A stretch of DNA of 64,000 nt from Phyllostachys edulis. Its lineage: Eukaryota; Streptophyta; Magnoliopsida; Poales; Poaceae. Under the pieces are notes generated by a model. That model did not search any database, was not told the origin of the DNA, and was given only the letters and a program-made list of their open reading frames with translations. Location: the NCBI GenBank assembly GCA_036346405.1, contig CM070559.1, positions 44,386,518-44,450,517 on the forward strand. The letters run 5' to 3'. The stretch's first letter is position 1. Every line of letters begins with the position of its first letter. The position numbers and the translations under genes were made by a program. This document shows positions 23,813-33,799 of the stretch, one piece after another.

Positions 23813-26265
23813 ATGGCGGCTTCCGTCAACGCCACCAAGTGCCCGGCGCCGATGAAGGCGACGTCGCAGGGGTCGTTCCAGGGCGACGATCCGCTGCATT
23901 TCGCGCTCCCGCTCGCCATCCTCCAAATCTGCCTCGTCGTCGTCGTCACCCGCTCGCTCGCCTACGTCCTCCGCCCCATCCGCCAGCCCCGCGTCATCGC
24001 CGAGATCATCGTAAGTAGCACGGCATTGGTTACGGCAGTCACGTAGCTCAGTTTCAAGAGGCGTATGAAATGAGCTGCTCTGATTCTCTGAACGCTGCAT
24101 GCATGCAGGGAGGCATACTGCTGGGCCCGTCGGCGCTTGGCCGGAGCACCGGGTTCATGAAGGCCGTGTTCCCGCCGCAGAGCTTGACGGTGCTCGACAC
24201 GCTGGCCAACCTCGGCCTGCTATTCTTCCTCTTCCTCGTCGGCCTCGAGCTCGACTTCTCGGCGATCCGCCGCACGGGCAAGCGCGCGCTTGCCATCGCC
24301 CTCGCCGGCATCACCTTGCCGTTCGCGCTCGGCGTTGGCACGTCTGTGGCGTTCCGTGTCACCGTCATCAAGGGCGCGCGCCCGGGCCCGCTCCTCGTCT
24401 TCACGGGCGTCGCGCTCTCCATCACCGCGTTTCCCGTTCTTGCTCGCATACTCGCCGAGCTAAAGCTTCTGACCACTGACCTCGGCCGCATGGCCATGTC
24501 GGCCGCGGCGGTCAACGATGTCGCCGCGTGGGTTCTCCTTGCGCTGGCCATTGCGCTGTCTGGGTCTGGCTCGCCGATCGTCGCCCTCTGGGTGCTGCTC
24601 ACCGCCACCGGCTTCGTCATCGCCATCGCTCTGCTACTCCGCCCGGTTATTGCATGGATGGTCCGCCGCTCGGCGGAGGGTGAGCCGGTCAAGGAGGTGT
24701 ACATCTGTGCCACCCTCACGCTTGTCCTCGCGGCGGCATTCGTCACCGACACCATCGGCATCCACGCACTCTTCGGCGCGTTCATCGTCGGTATCATGGT
24801 CCCCAAGGACGGGCCCTTCGCCGGCGCGCTCATCGAGAAGGTGGAGGACCTCATCACCGGCCTCTTCCTCCCGCTCTACTTCGTGTCGAGCGGCCTCAAG
24901 ACGAACGTCGCTACCATCAGCGGCGGCAAGTCGTGGGGCCTCCTCGTGCTCGTCATCGCCAACGCGTGCATCGGCAAGATCGGCGGCACGGTGCTCGCCG
25001 CGGTGCTCATGCGCATCCGCATGCGCGAGGCGCTCACGCTCGGCTTCCTGATGAACACCAAGGGCCTCGTCGAGCTCATCGTGCTCAACATCGGCAGGGA
25101 CCGGAAGGTGCTCAACGACGAGTCCTTCGCCATCATGGTGCTCATGGCGCTCTTCACGACCTTCATCACCACCCCCGTCGTCATGGCAATCTACAAGCCG
25201 GCGAGGCCGACGGAGCCGTACAAGCACCGCACCGTCGAGCGCGCGGCCGCCGCGGACATGAACGGAGAGCTCCGCGTCCTCGCGTGCTTCCACGGCAGCC
25301 GCAACATCCCCACGCTGATCAACCTCATCGAGTCGTCGCGCGGCGCCCGGCGCAGTCGCCTCGCGGTGTACTTCATGCACCTCGTGGAGCTCTCGGAGCG
25401 CTGGTCGGCCATCTCCATGGTGCACCGCGCGCACCGCAACGGCGTGTCCTTCTGCAACAGTCACGACGACGAGACTAGCGAGGTGGTCGTTGCATTCGAG
25501 GCGTACCAGCAGCTCAGCGCGGTGAAGGTGAGGCCGATGACGGCCATCTCCGAGATCGACACCATCCACGAGGACATCGTCGGCAGCGCCGTCGACAAGC
25601 GCGCCACGCTCGTCGTCATGCCGTTCCACAAGGCGCTCCAGCCCGACGGCTCGTTCCAGTCCATAGGCCACGCGTACCACCTCGTGAACAAGCGCGTGCT
25701 CCGCGACGCGCCCTGCTCCGTCGCCATTATCGTCGACCGCGGCCTCGGCGGCCCCGCGCAGGTAGCTTCGAGCAACGTGTCCTACTCCGTGGCCGTGCTC
25801 TTCTTCGGCGGCCCGGATGACCGCGAGGCCTTGGCCTACGCGGCGCGCATGGCCGAGCACCCCGGTGTCGCCGTCACCCTCGTACGCTTCTTCCTGACGC
25901 CGGAGCAGCCACAAGAAGAGCGTGCGGTTGACGACGCGGCTGTCATGGCATTCCAGGCCAGGGCGGCCGCGGCAGCCAACATGTCGGTGCGGTACGTGGA
26001 GAAGACGACGCGGGGGAAGGACGAGGTGGTCGAGGCCATCAGGGCTATATCCAGCTGCACTCTCATTATCGCCGGGCGGTCACCCCCGGTGGCGCCGCTT
26101 GTTGAGAGGCCCGACGAGCTAGGCCCCGTGGGCAGCTACCTAGCCTCGTCGGAGTTCTCCACGATGGCGTCCGCGCTCGTGATCCAGAAGTATGGTTCTG
26201 TGCTAGCTAGAGTGGCGAGGCCAAGCACGGAGGCCGTGGAGGCTGCGGGAGCCTCCACGCCGTAG
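23813..26265 (+). CDS. Cation/H+ exchanger, CHX17/CHX18-type (CPA2 family)
   Basis: Two exons: 23813-24010 (66 codons, donor GTAAGT) and 24109-26265, phase 0, giving 784 residues, usual for plant CHX proteins (about 770-870). The N-terminus [16 protein letters not shown] and [22 protein letters not shown] match the CHX17-19 group. Residues about 25-430 form the multi-helix Na_H_Exchanger domain, with [16 protein letters not shown] and [13 protein letters not shown] (N202-D203, the conserved ion-binding pair). The C-terminal ~350 residues are the hydrophilic regulatory part, including [13 protein letters not shown] and [12 protein letters not shown]. Family members exchange K+ for H+, mostly in endosomal and prevacuolar membranes; this location is inferred. 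No stop or frameshift is seen. ATG 23813 was chosen because it heads the conserved N-terminus. Coding GC is very high, as in many grass genes. Confidence 0.93.
24011..24108 (+). other. CHX intron 1
   Basis: 98-bp intron, donor ATC|GTAAGT, acceptor GCATGCAG|GGAGGC. Splicing joins RVIAEI-I to GGILLGP, restoring the conserved family sequence. Confidence 0.9.
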
Positions 26266-26858
26266 GTGTTTGTGGCGCTGTCGCCGGCGTTCAGCGACTC
26301 AAGACTGTTGCACTAAGACTGATCAAATACTGATGAAGAATATTTGAGAACATTTGCACATCTCTGCATCTCATTCGCTTCAGAACTCCATGACTCCATG
26401 TGTATCGCATGAATGAAAATCAAACTCCATATCCACAGTTGTTTGTTTCTGTTGGGAAGAATTGTTAATTTCATAATTGCTTACTACAAATTGTTGTTAC
26501 TTTTTACCTCAACCAACAAGCAACTTCCTGTTCTGTAGTCCTTTTTCTAAGTTGGTACAAATTCTTTTGTAGTGACATGCCTTTTGCTCGACAATGTTTG
26601 ATGTAGCAAATCTCAAAAATTAAATTTTCCTTTTGCATCTGAAATAACTTGTCTACATGTGATAATAGCGCAAAACTCATGCAATGAAAACCAATTGATA
26701 TCATCTTCAGGTTGGCCTAAAGACCTCTTCAACATCCAGCAGCGAAATTCTGACATACCACGTCAACTCTGTTTACTCGGCCTCCTTATCACGCGAAAGC
26801 TCCATACCAGATGTTTACTTCTAACCACAAGTTCTGATTATCCATCTCAACGTCATTA
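26266..26858. other. Convergent intergenic region, CHX 3' UTR and methyltransferase pseudogene 3' side
   Basis: Contains the CHX 3' UTR; AATGAAAATCAAA near 26412 is a possible poly(A) signal region. The remaining few hundred bases, AT-richer, lie beyond the stop of the minus-strand pseudogene. No ORF is supported. Confidence 0.45.
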
Positions 26859-28064
26859 TCAGCTCCCTTGTTCTAATCCATTAATCTTGTAGTTGGATTT
26901 CTCATCTTCCAATCTGACTGCTTTGAGTCCGAAGCGAAATGTAATCCTTTCAAGCAGTTCCGATCTGGTGGGGAAACCAAAACATTCATGCTTGCCTTTC
27001 CTCTCCAGCAAACAATGGCAATTGTGGAGGGATCCATAGCTATGGAATCTACATTTTGATGCCCTGAAATATTAACAAAATTTACATTACTAGCAAGTCA
27101 AGATATCTTTCATGTTTGCATAGGGCATAATGTTACCTTCATGTAATACTACAACACAGCAACCAGACATCAAAGATGCAGCTTCCTCCCCAAATCTGGC
27201 ATCGACAAAATCAGCTAAGTTAATGGTTCTGTATTGTAAAAGGTGCTGGAAGTCGACTGGAGATGCATATAGTATCTGCTTGTGGATGTATGGAAGCAGC
27301 AATGACAACCCCTCGTAAGATAGCCTATAAAACAATGAGGGACTTGCCACTGGGCTGTCTTCGGTTTGTTGTTTCTTTACTGGTTTTTACTCTCTTTAAC
27401 CCTCCAAATTCAAACAAAACAAAGAAACTTGAACAAATTGATTTTCTTTCAGAGGGCAACGAAATTTCACCAAAATTGTGAACCCTGGCTTAGCCCCGCC
27501 TAGGCGGCAATTAGGCATTGGTCTGCCGCCCGACGGGCGCCTAGCGCGTAAGGGAACACTGCTATTTCCTGATTCTGCTTGACCATATTCTACATCATCA
27601 AAAACCATTTTAACTTCAACTAAGTTGTTATCCTTTGAAGTTTGGTTGCCCATGCTAAAATTTTGCTGTTCATCAAGCACTTTGTCATCATTGAGAACTT
27701 CAAAAACAATTATCTGCTGATGCACCAAATTTTTTTCAGATAGCATTATTTCTGGTTGAGGTTCTTCCTGAAGTTTCAGTCCTGTCTGTTGAGAGTGGGA
27801 GCTCAGTTTTTGTCACCTCTACCATCTGGCTTTCTGAAAGAATGTTCAAAATACATTTAAGCACATCAATGATAGTGCATATCAGCAAATCAAACTATAT
27901 GCAAATGTTCATAAAATGTATGGAATTAACTTGTGCAAATGTACAAGACATTACCAGTCAATGGGGACAGCTTATGAAGAACTGCGATGAAAAATGCCCC
28001 GCTGTCTTGGTCATGAGGAACAATTCTCATGCAACGATACAGAGGAAATTTTGAATCCACACTG
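26859..28064 (-). pseudogene. TRM4/NSUN2 pseudogene: 3' exons
   Basis: Exon 28064-27955 reads YRCMRIVPHDQDSGAFF and IAVLHKLSPLT. Exon 27833 to ~27556 starts ESQMVEVTKTE, then shifts frame and continues LKLQEEPQPEIMLSEKN and DDKVLDEQQN. About 120 residues expected next are absent. Exon 27324-27137 reads EGLSLLLPYIHKQILYASP and GCCVVVLHEG. The last exon, 27063-26859, reads DSIAMDPSTIAIVCWRGKA and VSPPDR, then a short deletion near 26960 shifts the frame into ERITFRFGLKA with a TGA at 26861-26859. Confidence 0.85.
27325..27555. other. Foreign segment replacing pseudogene exons
   Basis: Lies where several methyltransferase exons should be. Near 27495-27545 it has a CCGCCTAGGCGGC-rich patch (GCCTAGGCGGCAATTAGGC, GACGGGCGCCTAG). 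A related patch rich in CTAGGCGG/CTAGACG lies at about 57126-57215. It may be the end of an unidentified DNA transposon. Confidence 0.35.
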
Positions 28065-28563
28065 CTGGAAGTAGAATATAAACTTTTAGCGGAGTTACTA
28101 CTTGAAACTCCAAGCCCGGATCCACTCTTTCCACCGACGTCGCCTCGCCCGGATCCGGCCGCCGCCGCACCACCTCTGCTCGCATGGAGCCTGAGTCGAC
28201 GCCGACGCCGCCCCCGAGCCCGCGTCGCCCGGATCCGCGCCGGACTGCCTCGGATCCAGCTGCCCCGAATCGGATCCGCGCCGCCCCGAGCTCCGTGCGC
28301 CTCCTCTGCTTGCGCTCGCCCTCGAGCGCCCCGGACATCCGCGCAGCCCCGGAATCGGCCGTCGTCACGCCGCCGCCGCCGGCCACCGCTAGTGGGAAGA
28401 AACAGAGGGAGAGGGAGAACCACTGTCCACTGTGGCCGGAGCCACTCCGGCTTCATCGGCTCCAACTTCAGGTGACCTCGCTCCATGTTCTTCTCTAGGT
28501 ACAGCTGAGCTTCGGCTTCAGCTTCTGCTGCTCTGGCTTCTTGCAGCAGTTTCTTCTGTTGTT
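28065..28563. other. GC-rich segment of unknown origin
   Basis: From about 28110 to 28500 the sequence is rich in GGATCCG and CGCCGCC blocks and open in several frames without recognisable protein. It ends at the AAAGC target duplication of the miniature copia-like element and probably belonged to the unit continuing at 30452. Intron remnants of the pseudogene may lie at 28065-28100. Confidence 0.35.
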
Positions 28564-28568
28564 AAAGC

Positions 28569-29136
28569 TGTTGGAATAGCGTATGCATTATTTTTTTTCA
28601 TGTTAATTAGTTGGTGATTAGCTTGTTGCGTGATACTGCATATGTAGATGTGAAGCATGTGTCTTGTGGAGTGCAAATGCAGGGTAGAAGGGGTCAGTAC
28701 ACTAGTATGGGTTGCACGTTGTGTTAGTTGGCTGTGTTGCATGCGCTCGTGACTTCGTGTGTTAGTTGGTCTTATGAGTCGTGAGTTCTGGATCATGGCG
28801 TGAAAATAGGATTTAGGATAGTGGGTTGAGTTTAGCTACAAGGAATTAGTCTCGGTAGTTTTGCATGCATGGCTTGATGGAGCGTATCTCCAGAAGCTAG
28901 TGGCATGGATTGTGGAGTGGCAACAGGCCACCACAGGTGTGTGCGTGTGAGTATAAATACCCATGTACTTAACTTGTTTCAACCGAGAGCGATGGAATAA
29001 AAAGACAAGAGAAAAGATGGCACAAGTCGAGTTCGTATAGGGAAAATTCTCTCCGTATGTCCGTGTTCCTCATCTCTCCCGTGAAAGTGTGTGTCCACGG
29101 GAATTGCGTGTGTTGATTCTTGGGTGTGTTCCAACA
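28569..29136 (+). repeat. 5' LTR of the miniature copia-like element
   Basis: 568 bp, TGTTGGAATAGCG to GTGTTCCAACA. Followed after two bases by the primer-binding site. Confidence 0.92.
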
Positions 29137-29862
29137 ATTGGTATCAGAGCGAGGTGCAAGAAGAAGTTGCCTGGCGATGACTCGTTGGTCGGCGTGATGG
29201 CGTGCGCAGCGGCGCACGTCGGGCAGAGGTGCATAGGTACCGATGACGAGCCGGCTATAGCACCATGCGCTCAGGAGCACGGCGGTGGCGAAGGTCCGCA
29301 CGGCCATGGCGAGGCCAGTGCAGTGTACCAGAATCGCACGTGATGTGCGCACCGCCGGGGTGACATGATCGCCGCGGAGTAGGCCGACAACGGCAGATTC
29401 CATGCAAGGTGGAGGCCATGGGTGGCGACAGACTCCAAGCGATATGGAGGCCGACGGCGGTGGCCGAGGCCATCGTTGAGAAAGTTCAGTGTGATGCCGA
29501 CGATGATGGCATGCGATCGGCACGTGGAGGCGCACGCTTTGGCGGCGCGGCGCAGAGAATGCGCGGTGCCCGCCGATGGAGTGAAACCGTTGTGAGGAAG
29601 AGTCGACGTGAAGCTGACAGTGATCAACAGTGTGATGAGTCGCACAAGGCGCCCATGAAGGATGCATCTATTGGTGGTGAGAGGCCGCAGACAATGTTGT
29701 CTCGCTTGCGTTGGAGGCCATGAGTAGTGGTGTGAGGCCGCTACAAGGTGGATATCGACGTTGGGAAGGCGTCGTCCACAAGATGAAGATGCCGCTGCGC
29801 GTGGCAAGAGGTTACGGGTGATCCACAACGGTGAGTCGGCATGTCAAGATTAGGGGGGAAAT

Positions 29863-30446
29863 TGTTGGAATTAATCTTGTCATGCTAAGTATGCATTAGT
29901 GTTTTTGCATGTTAATTAGTTTGGTGATTAGCTTGTTGCATGATACTGAACATGTAGATGTGAAGCATGTGTCTTGCGGAGCGCAAGTGCAGGGTAGAAG
30001 GGGTCAGTACACTAGTATGGGTTGCACATTGTGTTAGTTGGCTGTGTTGCATGCGTGCGTGACTTTGTGAGTTAGTTGGCCTCATGACCCGTGAGTTCTG
30101 GATCATAGCGTGAAAATAAGATTTAGGATAGTGGGTTGAGTTTAGCTACAAGGAATTAGTCCCGGTAGTTTTGCATGCATGGCTTAGTAGAGCGTATCTC
30201 CAAAAGCTAGTGGCATGGATTGTGGAGCGGCAGCATGCCACCACAGGGGTGTGTGTGTGAGTATAAATACCCATGTACTTAACTTGTTTCAACCGAGAGC
30301 AATGGAATAAAAAGACAAGAAAAAAGACGGCGCAAGTCGAGTTCGCGTTGGGAAATTCTCTCCGTATGTCTGTGTTCCTCGTCTCCCCCGTGAAAGTGTG
30401 TGTCCACGGGAAATTGCGTGTGTTAATTCATGGGTGTGTTCTAACA
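29863..30446 (+). repeat. 3' LTR of the miniature copia-like element
   Basis: 584 bp, TGTTGGAATTAATC to GTGTTCTAACA. Preceded by the G-rich polypurine tract. A short insertion near its start accounts for the extra length. Confidence 0.92.
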
Positions 30447-30451
30447 AAAGC

Positions 30452-31243
30452 TTGATTGATGGTGCTAGTATCTGCTACTCCTTTGAGTCTTTTTTTCCTT
30501 CGAGTCCATCCAAGTTCGTAACACTCTATCTTTGAGTTTGTCTAAGTTGTGCAAGCCCACAAAAGTCCTTGTCAGTCAGTCGATTGCTTCCTGGCTCACT
30601 CCTTCCCTTTCGCATGGCAACAGCCGCCGCTCCTCTCTGAGCCGTTGCAGATCGTAGAAGTCATTATGATGCTGACGCTTCTCTCTGAGCCATCGCCTCG
30701 AGCTTCTAAGGTCGTCGTGCTTCTTGTACACTGCGTCTCTACTGCGCTTCTTTTGTACTACGCCGCCGCCGTTTTGGGCTTTGATCTACGCCGCCATGCT
30801 TTTATCCATTCCTCTACATCTTGATTTGACAGCTCTCTCTATTCCTGTCGGTTTCATCATCTTCTTTATCGTGTTGCCAGGATCGATTTTGCTCCCGCTT
30901 ACCTTTATTTTCTTAGCCCCTGCACCTTGTGCTTTATGAGTTGTCTCACGACCCCAGATGGAAGGAGATTTTTTGATACTCAACATATTTTCCGAGAGCT
31001 GCACGCTACGACGGCATTATCAAGAATCAGACTTTAGATTTTTCCCTTTTTTAGTCTCAACTCTTTCCAAATACAATACTATTACATACATCTTGCATTT
31101 GAGGGAGGGTGTTAAGGGTATTTGTAGTATTTCCTTATTGTGCTAGGGTTTAGTCTTGTGTCTTTTCTACTCTATATATTGCCTATTAGGCTATTGCAAT
31201 ATGATGAACGATTCACATTTGCACTCTCCCTCTCCATCTAACA
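30452..31243 (+). mobile_element. 3' end of a copia-type element with a 134-bp LTR, inserted in a methyltransferase exon
   Basis: 31110-31243 is a short LTR (TGTTAAGGGTATTTG to TCCATCTAACA). Directly before it is TTTGAGGGAGGG, a polypurine tract, so this is the 3' LTR. A second LTR of the same family is at 42263-42396, there followed by a PBS. The internal part 30718-30880 is closely similar to 45269-45435. The LTR abuts coding sequence of the methyltransferase pseudogene at 31244 without a gap. The 5' end is not found. Confidence 0.75.
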
Positions 31244-31387
31244 ATTTGCATTTCGTTCAATGCTGTCACACACAGTATGGCTTTCATGGGTGCTTTTACT
31301 TGTAGGAAACATGCTCGGCAATATTACATTCTTCCTATTGTGAGGAACATCTTCATGAGTCCGAAACCAAGATCCTCTATCTTGTAC
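31244..31387 (-). pseudogene. TRM4/NSUN2 pseudogene exon truncated by a copia LTR
   Basis: After acceptor CGCAG the minus strand reads VQDRGSWFRTHEDVPHNRKN, VILPSMFPTSKSTHESHTVC, then DSIERNAN and stops where the copia LTR begins. The preceding exon (39500-39407) ends STWK in the matching phase. Confidence 0.85.
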
Positions 31388-32217
31388 CTGCGAGTCATAA
31401 AAGGAACCAGAATAGAACAACGAAGTTTTGGCCACCTTATATCTAATATACATTGCCTTCCGACTTCCAGTATAGAACAACTGTTCAACTGAATACCAAA
31501 GTGAGAAAGGTAGAATAAAAAAAATATCATTGTTAGTGAAAATAACAAACGTGGCACTTCTGCTTCATGTTGATATACTCCTTGCATGTAAAAGTGACGA
31601 CGACCAAATTAAAAACCATCCTATTACCAAGTCAAAGAAAATTGGTACACTAAATTGCACTGACACTTCTGCTTACATTCATGAAGTTGAAGTCTTGGAG
31701 ACCTAGTACGGCTCTTGTGTCAGAGAAGTTTTGATATTTTTTGGTATAAGAATATTTCTTTTATCCAACAGACTGCTGAGACAGCACCAACAAGACAGCT
31801 ACAGTTTGACATATTAGTTAACACTGAGCACAACCTTGACCTTCTGAACTTCATATTCTGAACTTCATATTTGATATTTTGTATGTTACAAAAGGAAAAT
31901 ACTAGGATTGATCAAGAAACTTCAACTTTCTCATCTTCATGTATTCACTATGTAAAATCTAACATTATAAGACAATATAGCATAATTATCTGTATACCAG
32001 ATAAAGATGAAAGAATTTATACAATAATTATTTTTTAAAATAAAAATATGTATACTCCGGGCATGCCACTAGTTGGTGTCATTTACCAGTGTCACGGCAA
32101 CAAAGTTGGCACATATTCCTAAACTTACAAGTGTGAATTAATTGTTAGAAAAGGAAACAAAAAGATTCAACAACAAACTGGGTAAATGACAAATTTTTAT
32201 ATGCAGTTCTGTACTCA
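31388..32217. other. Pseudogene intron sequence, nothing recognised
   Basis: AT-rich, no supported ORF, no TIR or LTR signature found. Ends at the hAT target duplication. Confidence 0.4.
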
Positions 32218-32225
32218 TTCAAATG

Positions 32226-33599
32226 TAGTGGCGGAGCCAGGAATTCAAAAGACCCGGAGCGAACTTGTACTTAAAAAAATACTAATGCACAATGTGGTTC
32301 AATAGTCAATATAACTAATGATGTCAAATACATTCAAATTATCAAGATCTAACCGATACAACCAAACAAACATAGATCTAATTGATACAACCAAACAAAC
32401 ATAGAATACAATATTAAGAACTCATATAAAGTACTAACAATGGCTCCTGATGCGTGTGCACATCGATAGATGACATAAGATATCCAAAATACTGGCACTC
32501 CAACAGTTATAACAACTTGAATTCAACGCAAGTGCAATAATAATTTGAAACTCAAGATAGGAAAAGAATTATACCACTAAGTTAAACAAGGTACACGAGG
32601 TAAGTGGTTTCTACGCTTCTTCATGGCTTGATAGCGCCGTATAATCTTATTGTCATCAATTGCCGCAAATATCTCTCGCTCAACATAGCATATCATCATG
32701 TCATTCAACCATTCATCATTTATCTTATTTTGTAGGTCTATCTTTATAATATTCATGGCTGAGAAAACTCTCTCAACTAATGCGGTTGCCACAGGTAATA
32801 TCAGTGCAAGTGTGATGAGATGATAAACCAATGGGAAGATCAAATGTTGTCTAGTTTCAACCAACATGACAGCAAGCTCACTAAGGCTATGACAACTCAA
32901 AAAATCAGGACTTCTTTTCATGACATCAATCTACTATTGCGGTTCTAAAATAAGTCTGTATTAATTTCATTTTGTTATAGAATTCCTACAAGACAACATT
33001 CAAATGGAAACAATTAAACAAAGCATCTATCATTTGGTCTTAGAAGTTAGAATTCCTACAAGACAACATTCAAGATTTCAAATGGATAGTGCACTGCCCA
33101 CAACTCCACAACCACAAGAACACCATGAAACAAACTAACAAAGCATCTGTCATTTCATTTGGTATTTTGGTCTTAGAAGTTACAAACATGCTCCTCACCT
33201 CAGTCACCTTCCTCACCTCAACCAGCAGGTTTCCTCACCTCACTACCTCAGCCAACAAGTTACAAACATGCTCTCTCACTCACACACCACAGATGCAGAA
33301 GCCCTGCGTGTCGCAACCCACACACACTGGGCCCGCCCACACAGTACAGCCTGACCCAGGCGGCGGTTTCCTCACCAGACTGCTGCTGACGCCATGACCA
33401 CCACCAAGAAGAAGATCTCAAGAAGAGGAGGAAGAAATCAAGAAAGGAGGAATAGGGATTGGATTTGGGAAGAAATCAAATTAGGTTTTGTCACTGGGAG
33501 TGGTGGTGGCCAGCAGTCAAGTGGGACGGCGGGCCCGTGGGTGCTCGCCGTCGGGAGACGGGGTAGCCACCCGGCTTGTTCTGTGGTGGCTCCGCCTTG
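32226..33599 (-). mobile_element. hAT-type DNA transposon, deletion derivative (1374 bp)
   Basis: Left end TAGTGGCGGAGCCAGG and right end GTGGCTCCGCCTTG form an imperfect terminal inverted repeat around GGCGGAGCC. 8-bp flanks TTCAAATG (32218-32225) and CTCAAATG (33600-33607) differ at one position, as expected of an aged hAT duplication. It carries only the C-terminal part of a transposase (32577-32921, -). An imperfect ~80-110-bp tandem repeat (AGAATTCCTACAAGACAAC, CATTTGGTCTTAGAAGTT) lies at about 32978-33185. Confidence 0.7.
32577..32921 (-). CDS. hAT transposase C-terminal dimerisation domain fragment
   Basis: Reads SELAVMLVETRQHLIFPLVY, then HLITLALILPVATALVERVF and SAMNIIKIDLQNKINDEWLN. 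The LPVATA.VERVFSAM core is the hAT family dimerisation motif. The class resembles plant zinc-finger MYM/DUF4371-type hAT proteins. The catalytic core is missing, so this is a remnant. Reading ends at a stop near 32577. Confidence 0.8.
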   Translation of the reverse strand: MKRSPDFLSCHSLSELAVMLVETRQHLIFPLVYHLITLALILPVATALVERVFSAMNIIKIDLQNKINDEWLNDMMICYVEREIFAAIDDNKIIRRYQAMKKRRNHLPRVPCLT

Positions 33600-33607
33600 C
33601 TCAAATG

Positions 33608-33799
33608 TGAATTCTTTTCATTCTAGTGTTAAACATGCCCGTAGATGTCTGGACACCACATGCATTACCATTCTTAGGTGCATAATATGCACTAGAATGT
33701 TATGGTGCATGGAGGTGGATGACTTATAGGTGAGGGCAAAAAGAAAAATTACAAAAGATTAGAAACACAAGCACAATGAAAGTCTTGTGTTGAAATCAG
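33608..33799. other. Spacer with direct-repeat copy A
   Basis: Positions about 33679-33760 (AATATGCACTAGAATGTTAT and onward) are repeated at about 35553-35632 on the far side of the LTR fragment, with roughly 85 percent identity by eye. No coding sense is assigned. Confidence 0.5.

Larger units (their letters stand above)
28569..30446 (+). mobile_element. Complete miniature copia-like LTR retrotransposon (non-autonomous, 1878 bp)
   Basis: 5' LTR 28569-29136 and 3' LTR 29863-30446 both begin TGTTGGAAT and end TTCYAACA. Each has a GAGTATAAATACCC TATA box. Internal region is only 726 bp, with PBS TGGTATCAGAGC at 29139-29150 (initiator-Met tRNA type) and polypurine tract TAGGGGGGAAAT ending at 29862. 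Perfect 5-bp duplications AAAGC lie at 28564-28568 and 30447-30451. No gag or pol is recognisable. The long frames at 29271-29828 and 29409-29723 look compositional. It depends on enzymes made elsewhere. The LTRs agree at roughly nine of ten positions by eye. Confidence 0.92.

Noticed and set aside
24634..25914. 426-codon open frame on the minus strand opposite CHX exon 2
   Set aside because: Composition shadow of a very GC-rich exon. His/Asp/Arg-rich, no family resemblance, and the plus strand has an unmistakable CHX protein.
28027..28498. Frames up to 186 codons in the GC-rich block
   Set aside because: Pro/Arg/Ala-rich in every frame. Only the last ~37 residues of the minus frame (YRCMRIVPHDQ...) are real, and those belong to the methyltransferase exon.
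29271..29828. 185-codon minus frame within the miniature copia-like element
   Set aside because: No gag, pol or other domain; runs against element polarity; likely chance.
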